NCBI GenBank assembly: GCA_944474755.1
Contig: OX104114.1
Location: 41,605,070 to 41,669,069 of the forward strand
From: Limnoperna fortunei
Taxonomy: Eukaryota > Mollusca > Bivalvia > Mytilida > Modiolidae
Length of the DNA: 64,000 bases
Direction of reading: 5' to 3'
Part shown: positions 43,945 to 53,879 of the stretch, in pieces
Numbering within the stretch: the stretch's first letter is position 1
How the letters are laid out: each line of letters begins with the position of its first letter
Position numbers and translations under genes: made by a program
The notes under the pieces: generated by a model
Database searches by the model: none
Told to the model about the DNA's origin: nothing
Seen by the model: only the letters and a program-made list of their open reading frames with translations

Positions 43945-44125
43945 CACAATCTTAACGCCAATACAAGGACCATAATGTCAGGGCTCGCAGTGCACGACAC
44001 ACGGAGCTGCCCAGCGCTTCCTCAGGTAGCCTATAGGATAGGCCTTCTCGTTGGGGGTTGTAATACGGGAAAGCCTGACCGTGGACCACAGTTAGTAACG
44101 TCTTTAGAAAGCGACACGCTCCTTA
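43945..44125. other. Second GC-rich island, unidentified
   Basis: Balanced base composition in AT-rich surroundings (GTCAGGGCTCGCAGTGCACG, GCTGCCCAGCGCTTCCTCAG). A 76-codon plus-strand ORF (43933-44163) covers it, but no motif is recognisable and no splice sites frame it. A small hairpin AAAATGAG-TAGG-CTCATTTT follows at about 44154-44173. Confidence 0.3.
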
Positions 44126-44179
44126 CGATAGAGACCCCTTTTGTAGATTTTAAAAATGAGTAGGCTCATTTTAGCCGCT

Positions 44180-45170
44180 ACATAAGGCTAAACTCTCCAT
44201 CATACCCAACACTCCATCCATTTCCCAGTCAAACACATTTTTACTGAGAACGGAATATAGTGGTTTTTTTTCAATTTACCAATCAACTTTCGTTATAGTA
44301 CTTCAAAACAACCTTTTCTAGTTGTTTTCATTTTAAATGTTCATATCTAATATTTTGCTAATAAAATGGTACATTGCTGATGTGACCTTATAGTCAATAT
44401 ATGAACTAGAGTTGTGCCGCTTGGTCCGTAAAATAATCAATGTCCTTTATACGCTCTGCTTACAATAGTCAACGGCTACACAATCCTGAAACAATATTGT
44501 TACTTCATATTTTCCTTGAAAGAATTTAAGCATTTTAATTAATGAAAAATATTAACATAGATTTGGTAAGAAAAATAAACTCCTCTCTAAAATCATGATT
44601 GTGTAATTTTGAACCATACTTCTAATAATACTGTTAAACATACCAAAAAGTCCGCTCAACGTCTAAACCGTTACAACTTAAAAAATTCAATCTATGTATA
44701 AATATTTTACTTCCAAAACATCTTGGTATATTGTTATTGCTTGATACTACATTGATATTGCATTGGTAACAAACAGTCACATACGTGCATCGAAACAGAC
44801 ATGTTATTGAATACATACCGTAGCAATTCCCAACCGTAAAATAAATTTAAATCTATGCCTCAATACTTCTAGCGTCTAGCACATATTAATGTATGATGTT
44901 TTACTGTGTTAGAATAAGCCTTGTTTTCTACCCAAATGCAAATTTGTTATAGTGTAGATTCACAAGATTACCAAGAACACTTAATTGACGTCAATATTTC
45001 CAATTTGTACATTAGTGACATAGTATATACTAGACTATACTTATTAAATTAATGGGTAGGTACGATCAAATAGGTGCTGGACGAATCAGCTTAATTCAAG
45101 GAGTAATGCAATTCTAGCAAGTAGTCAGACTTGATCTTGTAATCGAGGTAATCAAAAGCAGGTAACTATC
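44180..45170. other. Intergenic, nothing recognised
   Basis: AT-rich; no gene evidence. Confidence 0.3.
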
Positions 45171-45175
45171 TACCA

Positions 45176-45395
45176 GGTGCCTCCGTGGCCGAGTGCTTAC
45201 GGTAGTAAGTCTTGAGGGATTTATTTTCACTGCGGGCAGGGTGTACTTGACTCCAAACTTTATTGACAAAGATTGCCATCAGTTTCCTACCGAAGGTTTT
45301 CTCCGAGTACTCCGGCTTCCTCCCCATTAAAACTGGCGCCATGATATATCTTTCAATTGCCAAAAGTGGCGTAAGACATCATTCAAACTAAACAA
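45176..45395 (+). mobile_element. tRNA-derived SINE with head deletion
   Basis: GGTGCCTCCGTGGCCGAGTG (A-box) is followed by a shortened, altered head without the TATTGATCACGTGGTCTGTC part. The body (CACTGCGGGCAGGGTGTACT), core (TTTTCTCCGAGTACTCCGGC) and tail (GGCGCCATGATATA, AAAGTGGCGTAAGACA, TTCAAACTAAACAA) are well preserved. Confidence 0.9.
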
Positions 45396-45399
45396 CCTA

Positions 45400-46625
45400 A
45401 CTAACTACCATGATCACTAGGCGAATTATACCCACACATCATAAGGATAGATCTGACTGAAAATAAAAAGCACTTTCTCACATACTGAATACCTACATGT
45501 AATTGAAATTGAGTTTGTAAAGTTATAGAAATTGATTGTGGTAATAATAGGCGCTTTGTGTAGTAAAAACAATAATAACTAAACAAGATTTGATTTCATG
45601 AAATCGTTTAGCTAAAAGTTTTGCTCTGACGTGTTGGGTTATTTTTAAAGACGTCTAGATGTCAAGATTTAAAGAATTTTAGAGCAATGTCGGTGTTTAG
45701 TGGTAGTGCGGAAAATTTTATGACGTTAAGATGTTGTATGTTTCGACCTATTTATTGTTTGAATTTTTGATATATTTCATTTATCACAAATATAGGTCAT
45801 GTTAAACTTTCAAAAAATGTGTACGGGAATGATAATGCACTATTTGATCACTGCTTCGTGAAATTTCCTTGTTACAAAATGCGTTATATATAATTATTTT
45901 GGGGTGTTTAAAAGATACTGGGAACTCTTTTGAATAATTAATACATGTTGTACACATAACATGTTGCTGAATTTTAATTTTCTTGTATTTTTCATGGAAC
46001 ATTGTTGTCATAATCTTGAAAAACCATGTTGTAGATAAATTTAAATCGACTATAGCATCAATTTTTTAGTAATAAATTTGAATCCTTTAAATAGATCAAA
46101 TATAATTATTAACCAGTAATCGCCCACCCGTTACAAGTCTTGCGGAGCCTACAAACACAGCAACTTCGATGATTTTTATATAAATTATTGCCTTCACTTC
46201 AAGTGAACATCACAAAGGGTACAATTATGATGTTCCCCTTACCTGCAGGCCGTAATGGCTTATCAGACCGAACACCTATGCATACTTAATGACTTGATTA
46301 AAACCAGACGATTGGAGCTTAACGGTTAAAATTGTAATTTCGGAATGCAAAACGCGCATATTTAGGGATATGGATCATTACATTTGTTGACCGATGAAAA
46401 AACAACTGCGCAATGCACAGCGTGACCTTGGGGTGGAGGTTGGATAGCGAATTCTTACACCGGAAGAAGGTGGTGTAAGGTTATAATACGAAAAGATATA
46501 CCGCAGCCATGTGTACCGCACCCCTTGCACGAGAAATTTTGATTTTTGTAGATTTTGAAGCGCAAAATTAACTGTCATTCCAACTCATATTTTTCAAGTG
46601 ACAGTCGAACAAATTCCAGCGGTAC
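45400..46625. other. Intergenic, nothing recognised
   Basis: AT-rich; one less AT-rich part at 46380-46580 with a 66-codon minus-strand ORF of no known kind. It may be intron or exon of the same unit as the exon at 46633-46749. Confidence 0.3.
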
Positions 46626-46632
46626 ACCTCAC

Positions 46633-46749
46633 TTTCCAACCTGAAATACGTTCTTGTCCTCCTTATACCTGAAATATAGTTTGCTGGACGTCATTCCGTC
46701 AACCAACAGATCAATCATCTGCCAGTCAACACAAGACTCAATTATATTA
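46633..46749 (-). CDS. Putative orphan internal exon, unknown protein
   Basis: On the - strand a polypyrimidine tract and acceptor (TATTTGTTTGTTTCAG) precede 117 nt, and a canonical donor GTGAGG follows. The exon starts with one base of a split codon, then encodes NIIESCVDWQMIDLLVDGMT and SSKLYFRYKEDKNVFQVG, leaving two bases. The amino-acid mix and codon use look coding and differ from chance ORFs around. I do not recognise the protein, and no neighbouring exon was identified. It could belong to a host gene with long introns or to a decayed transposon. Confidence 0.4.
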
Positions 46750-46754
46750 CTGAA

Positions 46755-47440
46755 ACAAACAAATAGAAAATGATCTATCATTTGTAATGGTACCAATGTG
46801 TAAATTTTAATCATAGTTGAAAGAATATATGATGTTAACCATTTGGTCTATTTAAGTAAAAAATTATACGAAACCTATTGTTATTTTTATGTTTTCCTCC
46901 TAACATTGCGTTAATGGCGGGAATATAATTTTATCAAATCATTCATACATCGAGAAATCTCAATTTTTAGGTACATATATTTTGACTACCAGGGGTTGTT
47001 TCTTTTTTCATTCAGTAATCCATCTAATATTATCTGATTATTTCTTATCTGTATCTCTAAGAAAACGTAATGTGTACACATATTTTAAGTATTATATAGC
47101 GAAATTTTATTCAAATAGAAGCAAGTGAACTCAATATTTAAAGCCGTTATTTATGAATGAATGTTTTAAATCATAATGACGAATTATTATGTGTTTTTAA
47201 AGTGTTTATAGTTTGAAAAAGCGGCGCCTTAATATGATCACTCATATTAAGACAATTTCTATATGCAAATTAAAGAAATAAGAAAAAGCCTGTTTTCTTT
47301 AAACGATGGACGATTTATCTGATAATATTTCGAGGCCAATAAATTTACCGAATGGACAGTTGAGAGCTACATGATGTTTTAAGTACATTTATTTGGGGTG
47401 TTTTTAAAGTAATCATAACAACAAATATCTTAGATATTAT
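46755..47440. other. Intergenic, nothing recognised
   Basis: AT-rich; no gene evidence. Confidence 0.3.
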
Positions 47441-47450
47441 CTTATTGCAG

Positions 47451-47706
47451 TGTGTTTGTTTGAATGGCGCTTTACGCCTCTTTCAGCAATGTTTTTAGCA
47501 ATATCACTGCGTCCAGTTTTTATAGGAGAGGACGCCAGGGCACCCGGAGAAAACACTCGATCTTTGGTTGGAAAACTGGAAATACTTGGCAATTAGAGTC
47601 GAGTGCACCCTACCCGAAGTGAGGCTAGAACCTGCAACCTCATTGTTTACAGACAGTTGGTCAGTAGTGGACGAGCTACCTTAACCACTAGACCACCGAG
47701 GCTTCT
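47451..47706 (-). mobile_element. tRNA-derived SINE, near full length, with target duplication
   Basis: Minus-strand copy from GAAGCCTCGGTGGTCTAGTG through the B-box-like AGGTTGCAGGTTCTAGCC, body GGGTGCACTCGACTC and core TTTTCTCCGGGTGCCCTGGC to an AAACAAACA tail. TTATTGCAG is repeated at 47442-47450 and 47707-47715. Confidence 0.9.
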
Positions 47707-47854
47707 TTATTGCAGCTAGAATCAGTCAATTGAAAACGCATAAAAATACTAATTTTCCATTCTGCAAGTTCTCAGTCAGTTATGTATTTCTTGTTTTCTG
47801 TGCGTTCTATCACTGTGGATGGGGTGGGGAATTGGGGAGAAAGGTATTGCTTGA

Positions 47855-48005
47855 TTACGTCTTAACACTGAGTTATTATTTCGAGTCCGACTAGTGTCGA
47901 CGTGTACTCGACTCCAACCTTAAAATATATAAAATACAAGTATTGCTAGTTTTTGTGGTTCACATGTACTCTGCGATCCCTTAATAAACATTTACTAACC
48001 TAATA
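47855..48005 (+). mobile_element. Very diverged SINE copy
   Basis: TCTTAACACTGAG, TTTCGAGTCCGACTAG, GACGTGTACTCGACTCCAAC and AAGTATTGCTAGTTTTTGTG match the SINE body in order; the rest is degraded. Confidence 0.5.
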
Positions 48006-48009
48006 TACT

Positions 48010-50360
48010 TGTAGCCTAAGACTCCCTTAAAGCGACGTTAATTTTGTTATAAAGATGATTTCTGTTCCTTGAGACCAGGTACAGGTCGTATAAATTTGGA
48101 TTAGCATAGACTCGTATTTGATTTTATGAAAGGTCTATATGAAGGTTTATTGATCAAGGTTTTATGACTTGTGTAAACGTTCCATAAGGAATGTGTTTGA
48201 CCAAGAGAACATAACTGCGTGTATGGTTTTTTTTTTAGAAAGTATGATATTGACCAGGCCATAAGATTTATGTACAACCCCGATCACTGGGTACTTCCTC
48301 AAGGTCATGCAATATTGTAAAAGGCCTATTCTTAAACGAGGCCAAATGATTGACAATGTTTTGTAAGGAATTCTAGGATATGACCGCCAGTAGAGTATAG
48401 GCTACCCGAAAGTTATATGCGAAGCTGCCAAAAACTTGCGAAACTAGCCTTTAAAGCGCATTTTGAAACACTGTCAACTGTCAGCAGTTTAATCTGTGGC
48501 TATCAACTGCGCTTTAACTAAACAAATAAAAATAAGTAACTGGGCTTTTGATGGTAGTACTATTATTTTAAAAGAGTATATAAATATATATGCCTCAACA
48601 TTGCTACAAAAAAATGTTCATCCTTAATAGAAATATTTACATGTACCATTTACCGCAGAATTAATAATAAATAGAGTTAAAAAATTTCCAAAAACTTGAC
48701 ACAATACAAACATTTTTCTTAAGCCCGCTAGTTCTCATCATTTATTATTTTATGTGACGGTTTGACGCCGTTTTCAGTTATTTTGCATTTTTTCTTCACG
48801 CAGTAGAAACCCCGAACGTCGGTAGAAGTACCATACTATGCTTAACCTAGCCTATGCAGAGCTTTTTGTATTTACAATTGTATTAAAACATATTTTGTAT
48901 ATATTACTTATTGCTGATGGCTATGTTTACGTTTATTTACTGATTTTGTAATCTATAAACTACATGCATTTTACAGAAATCATCCCTAATCTTCTAACCA
49001 TCACAATTGCATGCAGTTTTTTTTATAAATGAACCCAATGTTTTAGAGAAATTCCCCCGTATTTCGAAATTTCAGCATAACAATGTGTCCATTATTAACA
49101 ATAGCAGAAACATATTTGTTTGGGTGACAACATTGCCCAGAGGATAAAATCATCATAATAAAAAAAAAGCTATATTTGATGTGGTCATCGTAAATATGAT
49201 TAACATATTATTTCCTTCGGATAATCATGTTAGTTACAATGTCAAATTCTTTGACATCCCTTGTTGTACATCATGTCGATTTTCATCAAGTAAAATCGAA
49301 TTTCACGTTTGTTTTGAAGTCATTGACCGGAAAATTAAACCTAACATGAACTTTTTTAAACCTTGCAGAATTATTAGAATTTTAATATTCCTTGTAATAA
49401 GAAATAGTTGCGTGTATTTAAAAAAAAACGCCAGTTGTGTGTATTTTCGACATCAGTCTAACCCATGTTACTAGATGTGTTCAAACAAATTATCTTATTT
49501 TTGTAATATTTGTTAGCATCTTGAAATGTTACACGAAATTTGGCCTTCATACAATTTCTTATTAAAAATTGTTAGAATTAGATATATTTTGAAGCACATG
49601 TAACAATGAGTGTGATTTTAAACATTTCCAATTTTGTTTTGATGTGGAAATATTAATTAAATACGCATTCTCGCAAGTGAATAATTGATCAAAACATTAT
49701 TTAAAAATATATATTACTAAGTTGAAAAAGGTGTTAATAAATATGCAAAATGTCAGTTTATATATTAACCTTTACTCAACAAATGTTCGTTTCTATAATC
49801 AACGTCCTAATTGTTATTATAATTATTATATTTATTATTATTAATGTGCAAGAAATAAATAAATTAAAAAAATAAAATAAAATAAAAGCAGAAACAAATA
49901 CAAATTTATTCGGCCAGTTTCGATAATCCATAAGCTAGAAGTCCGGCTATCATTGTTACGCAATGGGATAACCAAAATATTTATTTTTAATTTTTTTGTC
50001 TCTCTTAATAACTGTTCTGGTTAAAAGCAAGGAAATATATTTTGTTCTGAATGATTCAGATATTGATTTGACGTTGCATAAACAGTTCAAAAGATACACA
50101 TTAAATTACGGCATTTGCTACTTTTGTTATTATCTAAATTTTATTATAATTGCTATATTAATCAGAAATGATTATATTTTTTCGCCATGTTTATGACTCG
50201 TTGTCCATATTTATCTCCATATTCCGTTCCGGTTCACTTGTAAATGGTCACCTAGGAAAAAGATTGTCGTTTACATGTCAGACAAAAGACATAAATATAA
50301 ACTTCCAAAATTAAAAAAGCATCAATTTAAAAAATAAGATGAATTGATTTAAAAATTAAA
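48010..50360. other. Intergenic region upstream of the secreted-protein gene
   Basis: Mostly AT-rich without genes. A minus-strand SINE 3' remnant (TTTGACGCCGTTTTCAG, GTAGAAACCCCGAACGTCGG) lies at about 48760-48830. The 97-codon ORF at 49181-49474 has no motif and is treated as chance. No enhancer-like cluster was recognised. Confidence 0.35.
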
Positions 50361-50367
50361 CATGATG

Positions 50368-50378
50368 ATAAAATATAT
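50368..50378 (+). promoter_or_regulatory. Candidate TATA box of the secreted-protein gene
   Basis: ATAAAATATAT lies about 25-30 bp upstream of a plausible start of the non-coding first exon (about 50400). In AT-rich DNA such a word is common, so this is weak evidence. Confidence 0.25.
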
Positions 50379-50394
50379 GAGATCAGCATATTGC

Positions 50395-50443
50395 CCGGAG
50401 CGACATGTTCCGGTATTGTACAAGTTCATTTGACAAACGCGAG
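50395..50443 (+). other. Candidate 5' UTR exon of the secreted-protein gene
   Basis: A segment ending ACGCGAG|GTAATT (donor at 50444) could splice to the clear acceptor TTTTTCTTCTTTTAG ending at 50536, giving a 93-bp UTR intron. The acceptor is good; the donor and the exon start are guesses. Confidence 0.3.
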
Positions 50444-50559
50444 GTAATTATAGGCATCAATATAGTTTATACGTAACTATTATAACATGTCTCGGTGATT
50501 GGAGGTACTGAATGACTTATGTTTTTCTTCTTTTAGATTGCTGTCTTTTGGAGTAAAAC

Positions 50560-52624
50560 ATGTCTTTCTCACACATTGTCGGAACCACCGTATTTCTTCT
50601 CCATATTTTCGTCGTTAATGGTGAGTACTGTATTTTAACGTAATGTTTTTTTCCTATGGACACAGTAAATGAAACAAAAAGTGACATGTAAAAAAGCAAC
50701 AATCGATTACTTTTAATTTTTGTCTTTGTAAAAGTGAAATATGTGAATTCAATAATTATTGTTGTAATACGTGAAGTACAACCCCTTCAATTTTCGAAGA
50801 ATGTTTTGCAACCCTCTCTGACCAAAACATTCCCTTCCCCTTTAAAACTCGTGTGGACTCATAAGTTCTATAGAATAAAAACAATAAGAAACCAAAAACG
50901 TGAATTGTTTAAATCTTTTATTTATAGATCAGACAGGTACAATTGCAACGCATTCGACAGTTTATGGAGTAGCATTTTTATTAACTTGGTATCGTTAGGT
51001 GAAATTTTTCTTTCAAATTTGATAGAAATGCCGTATTTGTTGTTTAACATCAATTTTGTTCGGAATAATAATCTATGCTGATCAATAGTTATTGTTCTTA
51101 ACTACATTTATTCAATTAATAATGTTGACTTGTAAAGTTTTTTTAGCTTTTGACAAGTTTTCGATGCGAAATAATTTTTTCATTGCAGGACAATTCGGAC
51201 AACGATTTGGTAATTTTCCACCTGGTCCAGGAACTCAAGGAGGTGGTCGAGGTCAAAGACCAATATTTGGGCCACCAGGCGGACAAGGATTCAACGGCGG
51301 TTTCAATTTTGCAAACGTCCCACCACCTCCAGGCTTTCAGCCCCTGAATAGGGTACCAGATGGTTTACCAAGACAATTCCAAAATGCTTTACCAAGAAAT
51401 CCTTTTGGGAACGGAGCTGCAGGTGTTAATGCCGTATTAAATGGAGGAGGATTTGCAAATAGGTTTGGACCAGCACGTGGAATGGAATTAACAAGACAGT
51501 TGTCCCCAGCACCTCCAGGCACATTTGGCGGTTTTGAAGGAGGTGCAGGTGGGCCAGGGCCAGGAGGGCCAGTACCAGGGGCACCTCAGTTCCCACCAAA
51601 TTTTGCAGGATTTAATCAAATTCAGGGACAACCACCCAATTTTGCTCCTCAAATGGGACCTGGCATGAATAATTTTGGACAACAATTTCCTGGGGCTGCT
51701 CCATTACAAGCAGGTCTTGGCGCAAGAAATCAGCCCCAAGCTGTTATGCCCCGAACAGTTGGTGCTATTGACATGAGCAGTATACAACCAGGCCAGAGAT
51801 TTGGAAATGAACCTGCGCTGCCCCCACCTCAAGGATTCAATTTCCCTCCTCAAAATGCTCAAACACAATCAATGAATACATTTTCGTCAGCTAACAGCTT
51901 CTCTCCACAACCTCAACAACCGCCAGTAGGAACATTCGGTGGACAACCATCTTTCGGTCAGCCACAGTCATTTGGAACACAAGGCTTCGGAACACAGTCT
52001 TCCGGACAATCTGTTCAGCAAAGAATGGGAGCACAAAGTTTTGGAACACAGCCATCACTAGCTTTTCCTCAACAGTCAATTACTCAACCACTTGGTGTCG
52101 GCAGACCGGCCTCTCAAACATCCATACCCCAGGGGGCGCCTCAACTTTTGCCTGGAGAACTAGAAATTGCACCACCAATAAGTCCAGCAGCAGCCGCAGC
52201 AATTCAAGGCGGTGGTGGTGGAAATGCTCCTCCAAGTGTTTCTGAAATTATTACAATATCAGATATAAATGGAAACGTTCTTTATCGAGGGGTTGATTTA
52301 TCGGACACAGAAATAGAAAAAATCACCCAACAATTAGTTAATAATATGACCGACGCACAAGCAGCCGAGGCAGCCGCTCGAGGAAAAGAACTCGAATCAC
52401 AAGGAAGACTAGATGCAGTCGGTCCTCCGCCCCTTTCTGCCAGGCAAGGTCAACCTAGTCAGGACACATCTGGACAGCAACAACAACAATCTACCGGTGG
52501 ATTTGGTGGATTTGGATCATGGGGTCAACAATCAGCAGTTCGTTTTCCAGGTCAGGACTCAGTAGTTGGTGAAAGTAGAACTGTTTTAAATTTTATGAAC
52601 CCTACTAATGAACAAAGTGGGTAG
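50560..52624 (+). CDS. Secreted Gly/Gln/Pro/Phe-rich, cysteine-free protein (two coding exons)
   Basis: Coding exons 50560-50620 and 51189-52624 (stop TAG included), joined in phase 1 by a GT-AG intron (50621-51188; donor G|GTGAGT, acceptor TTTTTTCATTGCAG). They encode 498 residues. Residues 1-21 (MSFSHIVGTTVFLLHIFVVN plus Gly) form a signal peptide; cleavage would expose Gln, a possible pyroglutamate. The mature part is low-complexity: GPG, PPG, FGG and GGG words, then at about residues 270-330 SFGTQ-type repeats (PSFGQPQSFGTQGFGTQSS). An Ala5 run, a Gly5 run and a Gln5 run follow. Residues about 372-424 (SEIITISDINGNVLYRGVDL, then an Ala/Glu-rich helix) look foldable. There is no Cys, one Trp and almost no Lys. 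The composition suggests an extruded matrix or fibre protein; I do not recognise the family. The ATG inside the intron at 51092 would give a 510-codon ORF without a signal peptide and is rejected as the start. Confidence 0.85.
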
Positions 52625-53114
52625 TGTGTAACTCTGGTAACATAGAAATGTAGAAACTAACATTATAAAACGGATGTATAATTTTGAACGCTGTAATACT
52701 AAAACTATTCAAAACGTATTTCCAAAGAAAGAATACAGCAATGTCTCTCTTATAATACCACCCCTTCTCCACTGACCTTATAAAAGGGATTGCAATTTGT
52801 TGGAGGAGATATATTAGTTTAGAAGTACATGTAATTTACAAGTGTAATGTGACGTGGTATTTAGGTTTTTGGTGTCCTTTGCTCAGAAGAACCTTATAAG
52901 AGAATCATTACTGTTCTTATCTAGGTATATTATATTTAAATCAATGATTTCCAGCTGGATTTCGACTGTTTTTTTTTGTTTTTGTTATTATATGAAACAG
53001 TTGACCTCTTTAAGAGGACATATGTTGTCTGTTGCATAATACTTTAACGGCCATAATATGATATGTTAAGGAAGTAATACTCATGAAATGATGTAAGCTT
53101 TTTGAAGGAAAAAT

Positions 53115-53120
53115 ATTAAA
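53115..53120 (+). terminator. Candidate polyadenylation signal (ATTAAA)
   Basis: ATTAAA about 490 bp after the stop codon. Canonical AATAAA copies occur further on at 53415-53420 and 53433-53438, so the 3' UTR may be about 0.5 or 0.8 kb. Confidence 0.35.
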
Positions 53121-53664
53121 TTTACGTTAATGAGTTGTTTTGTGTTTATGCTTTGTTTTTGTATGATTGACATATTTTGAAAAGCATTTATTTTAAAACG
53201 ACATCGATAATCTGACAGAAACGTTTCTAAGTTAAAACTGTTAAGCATAAGAAAAAGCCAAATATCTCTCTGCAGAACGTAACAAAACATCAATGTGCAT
53301 ATTTGTCTTGTAAGATGGACTAAATGCAACCGACACGGCTTCCAAATCACACCAACAATAGTGTTTGTATACGATCTGATTAATGGTTAAAATGCTATTA
53401 CATTATTATTGTTGAATAAACGGTTTATGCGAAATAAAAAATATTCGACGGGTGATACAATGAATATCCTGTTCGCAAAAATAACACTATCTACCAATAT
53501 TTGTGCAATCACCATTTTTAATATGTCAACGAAATAAGAACAATGCTTCGGACATAAATGCTCACCATGTCTCATTTCTTCATTGTTCTGCTTTGTCTTC
53601 CCTGTCAGGCCAAATATTTTATCATTGACTTTGGCTTGGAATTATTTGTCTATTACTAGATGTG

Positions 53665-53870
53665 ACTTTTTACAGACATGACTATGAGGAGTGTCTTATT
53701 AAAGGCAAGCGTTACCTGTCTGTATCATATTAGTACACCATTGATTTTATTGCGTTCGGATAACTCATTTTTTGTTTTTGTTAGATTTGGTTGCCGCTTG
53801 TCTGTCATGTGTATTTTGTCTCAATTCTGATTTGATCACTGCCTATGGTGTTCGATTCTTGTTAATTCTC
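53665..53870 (+). repeat. Dispersed repeat, copy 2
   Basis: TTACAGACATGACTATGAG, GTGTCTTATTAAAGGCAAGC, TTAGTACACCATTGATTTTA and GTTCGGATAACTC follow the same order as the copy at 26215-26440, with many substitutions. Confidence 0.5.
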
Positions 53871-53879
53871 TAACATTTT

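Noticed and set aside
50734..51081. 115-codon ORF inside the intron of the secreted-protein gene
   Set aside because: It lies between a good donor and acceptor, has AT-driven composition and no motif; an intronic chance ORF.
51092..51188. In-frame ATG at 51092 as the start of the long ORF
   Set aside because: The acceptor CAG at 51186-51188 and the signal-peptide exon upstream give a better gene model; residues before the junction are intronic.
51337..52079. Minus-strand ORFs opposite the secreted-protein exon
   Set aside because: Shadows of the plus-strand coding sequence.
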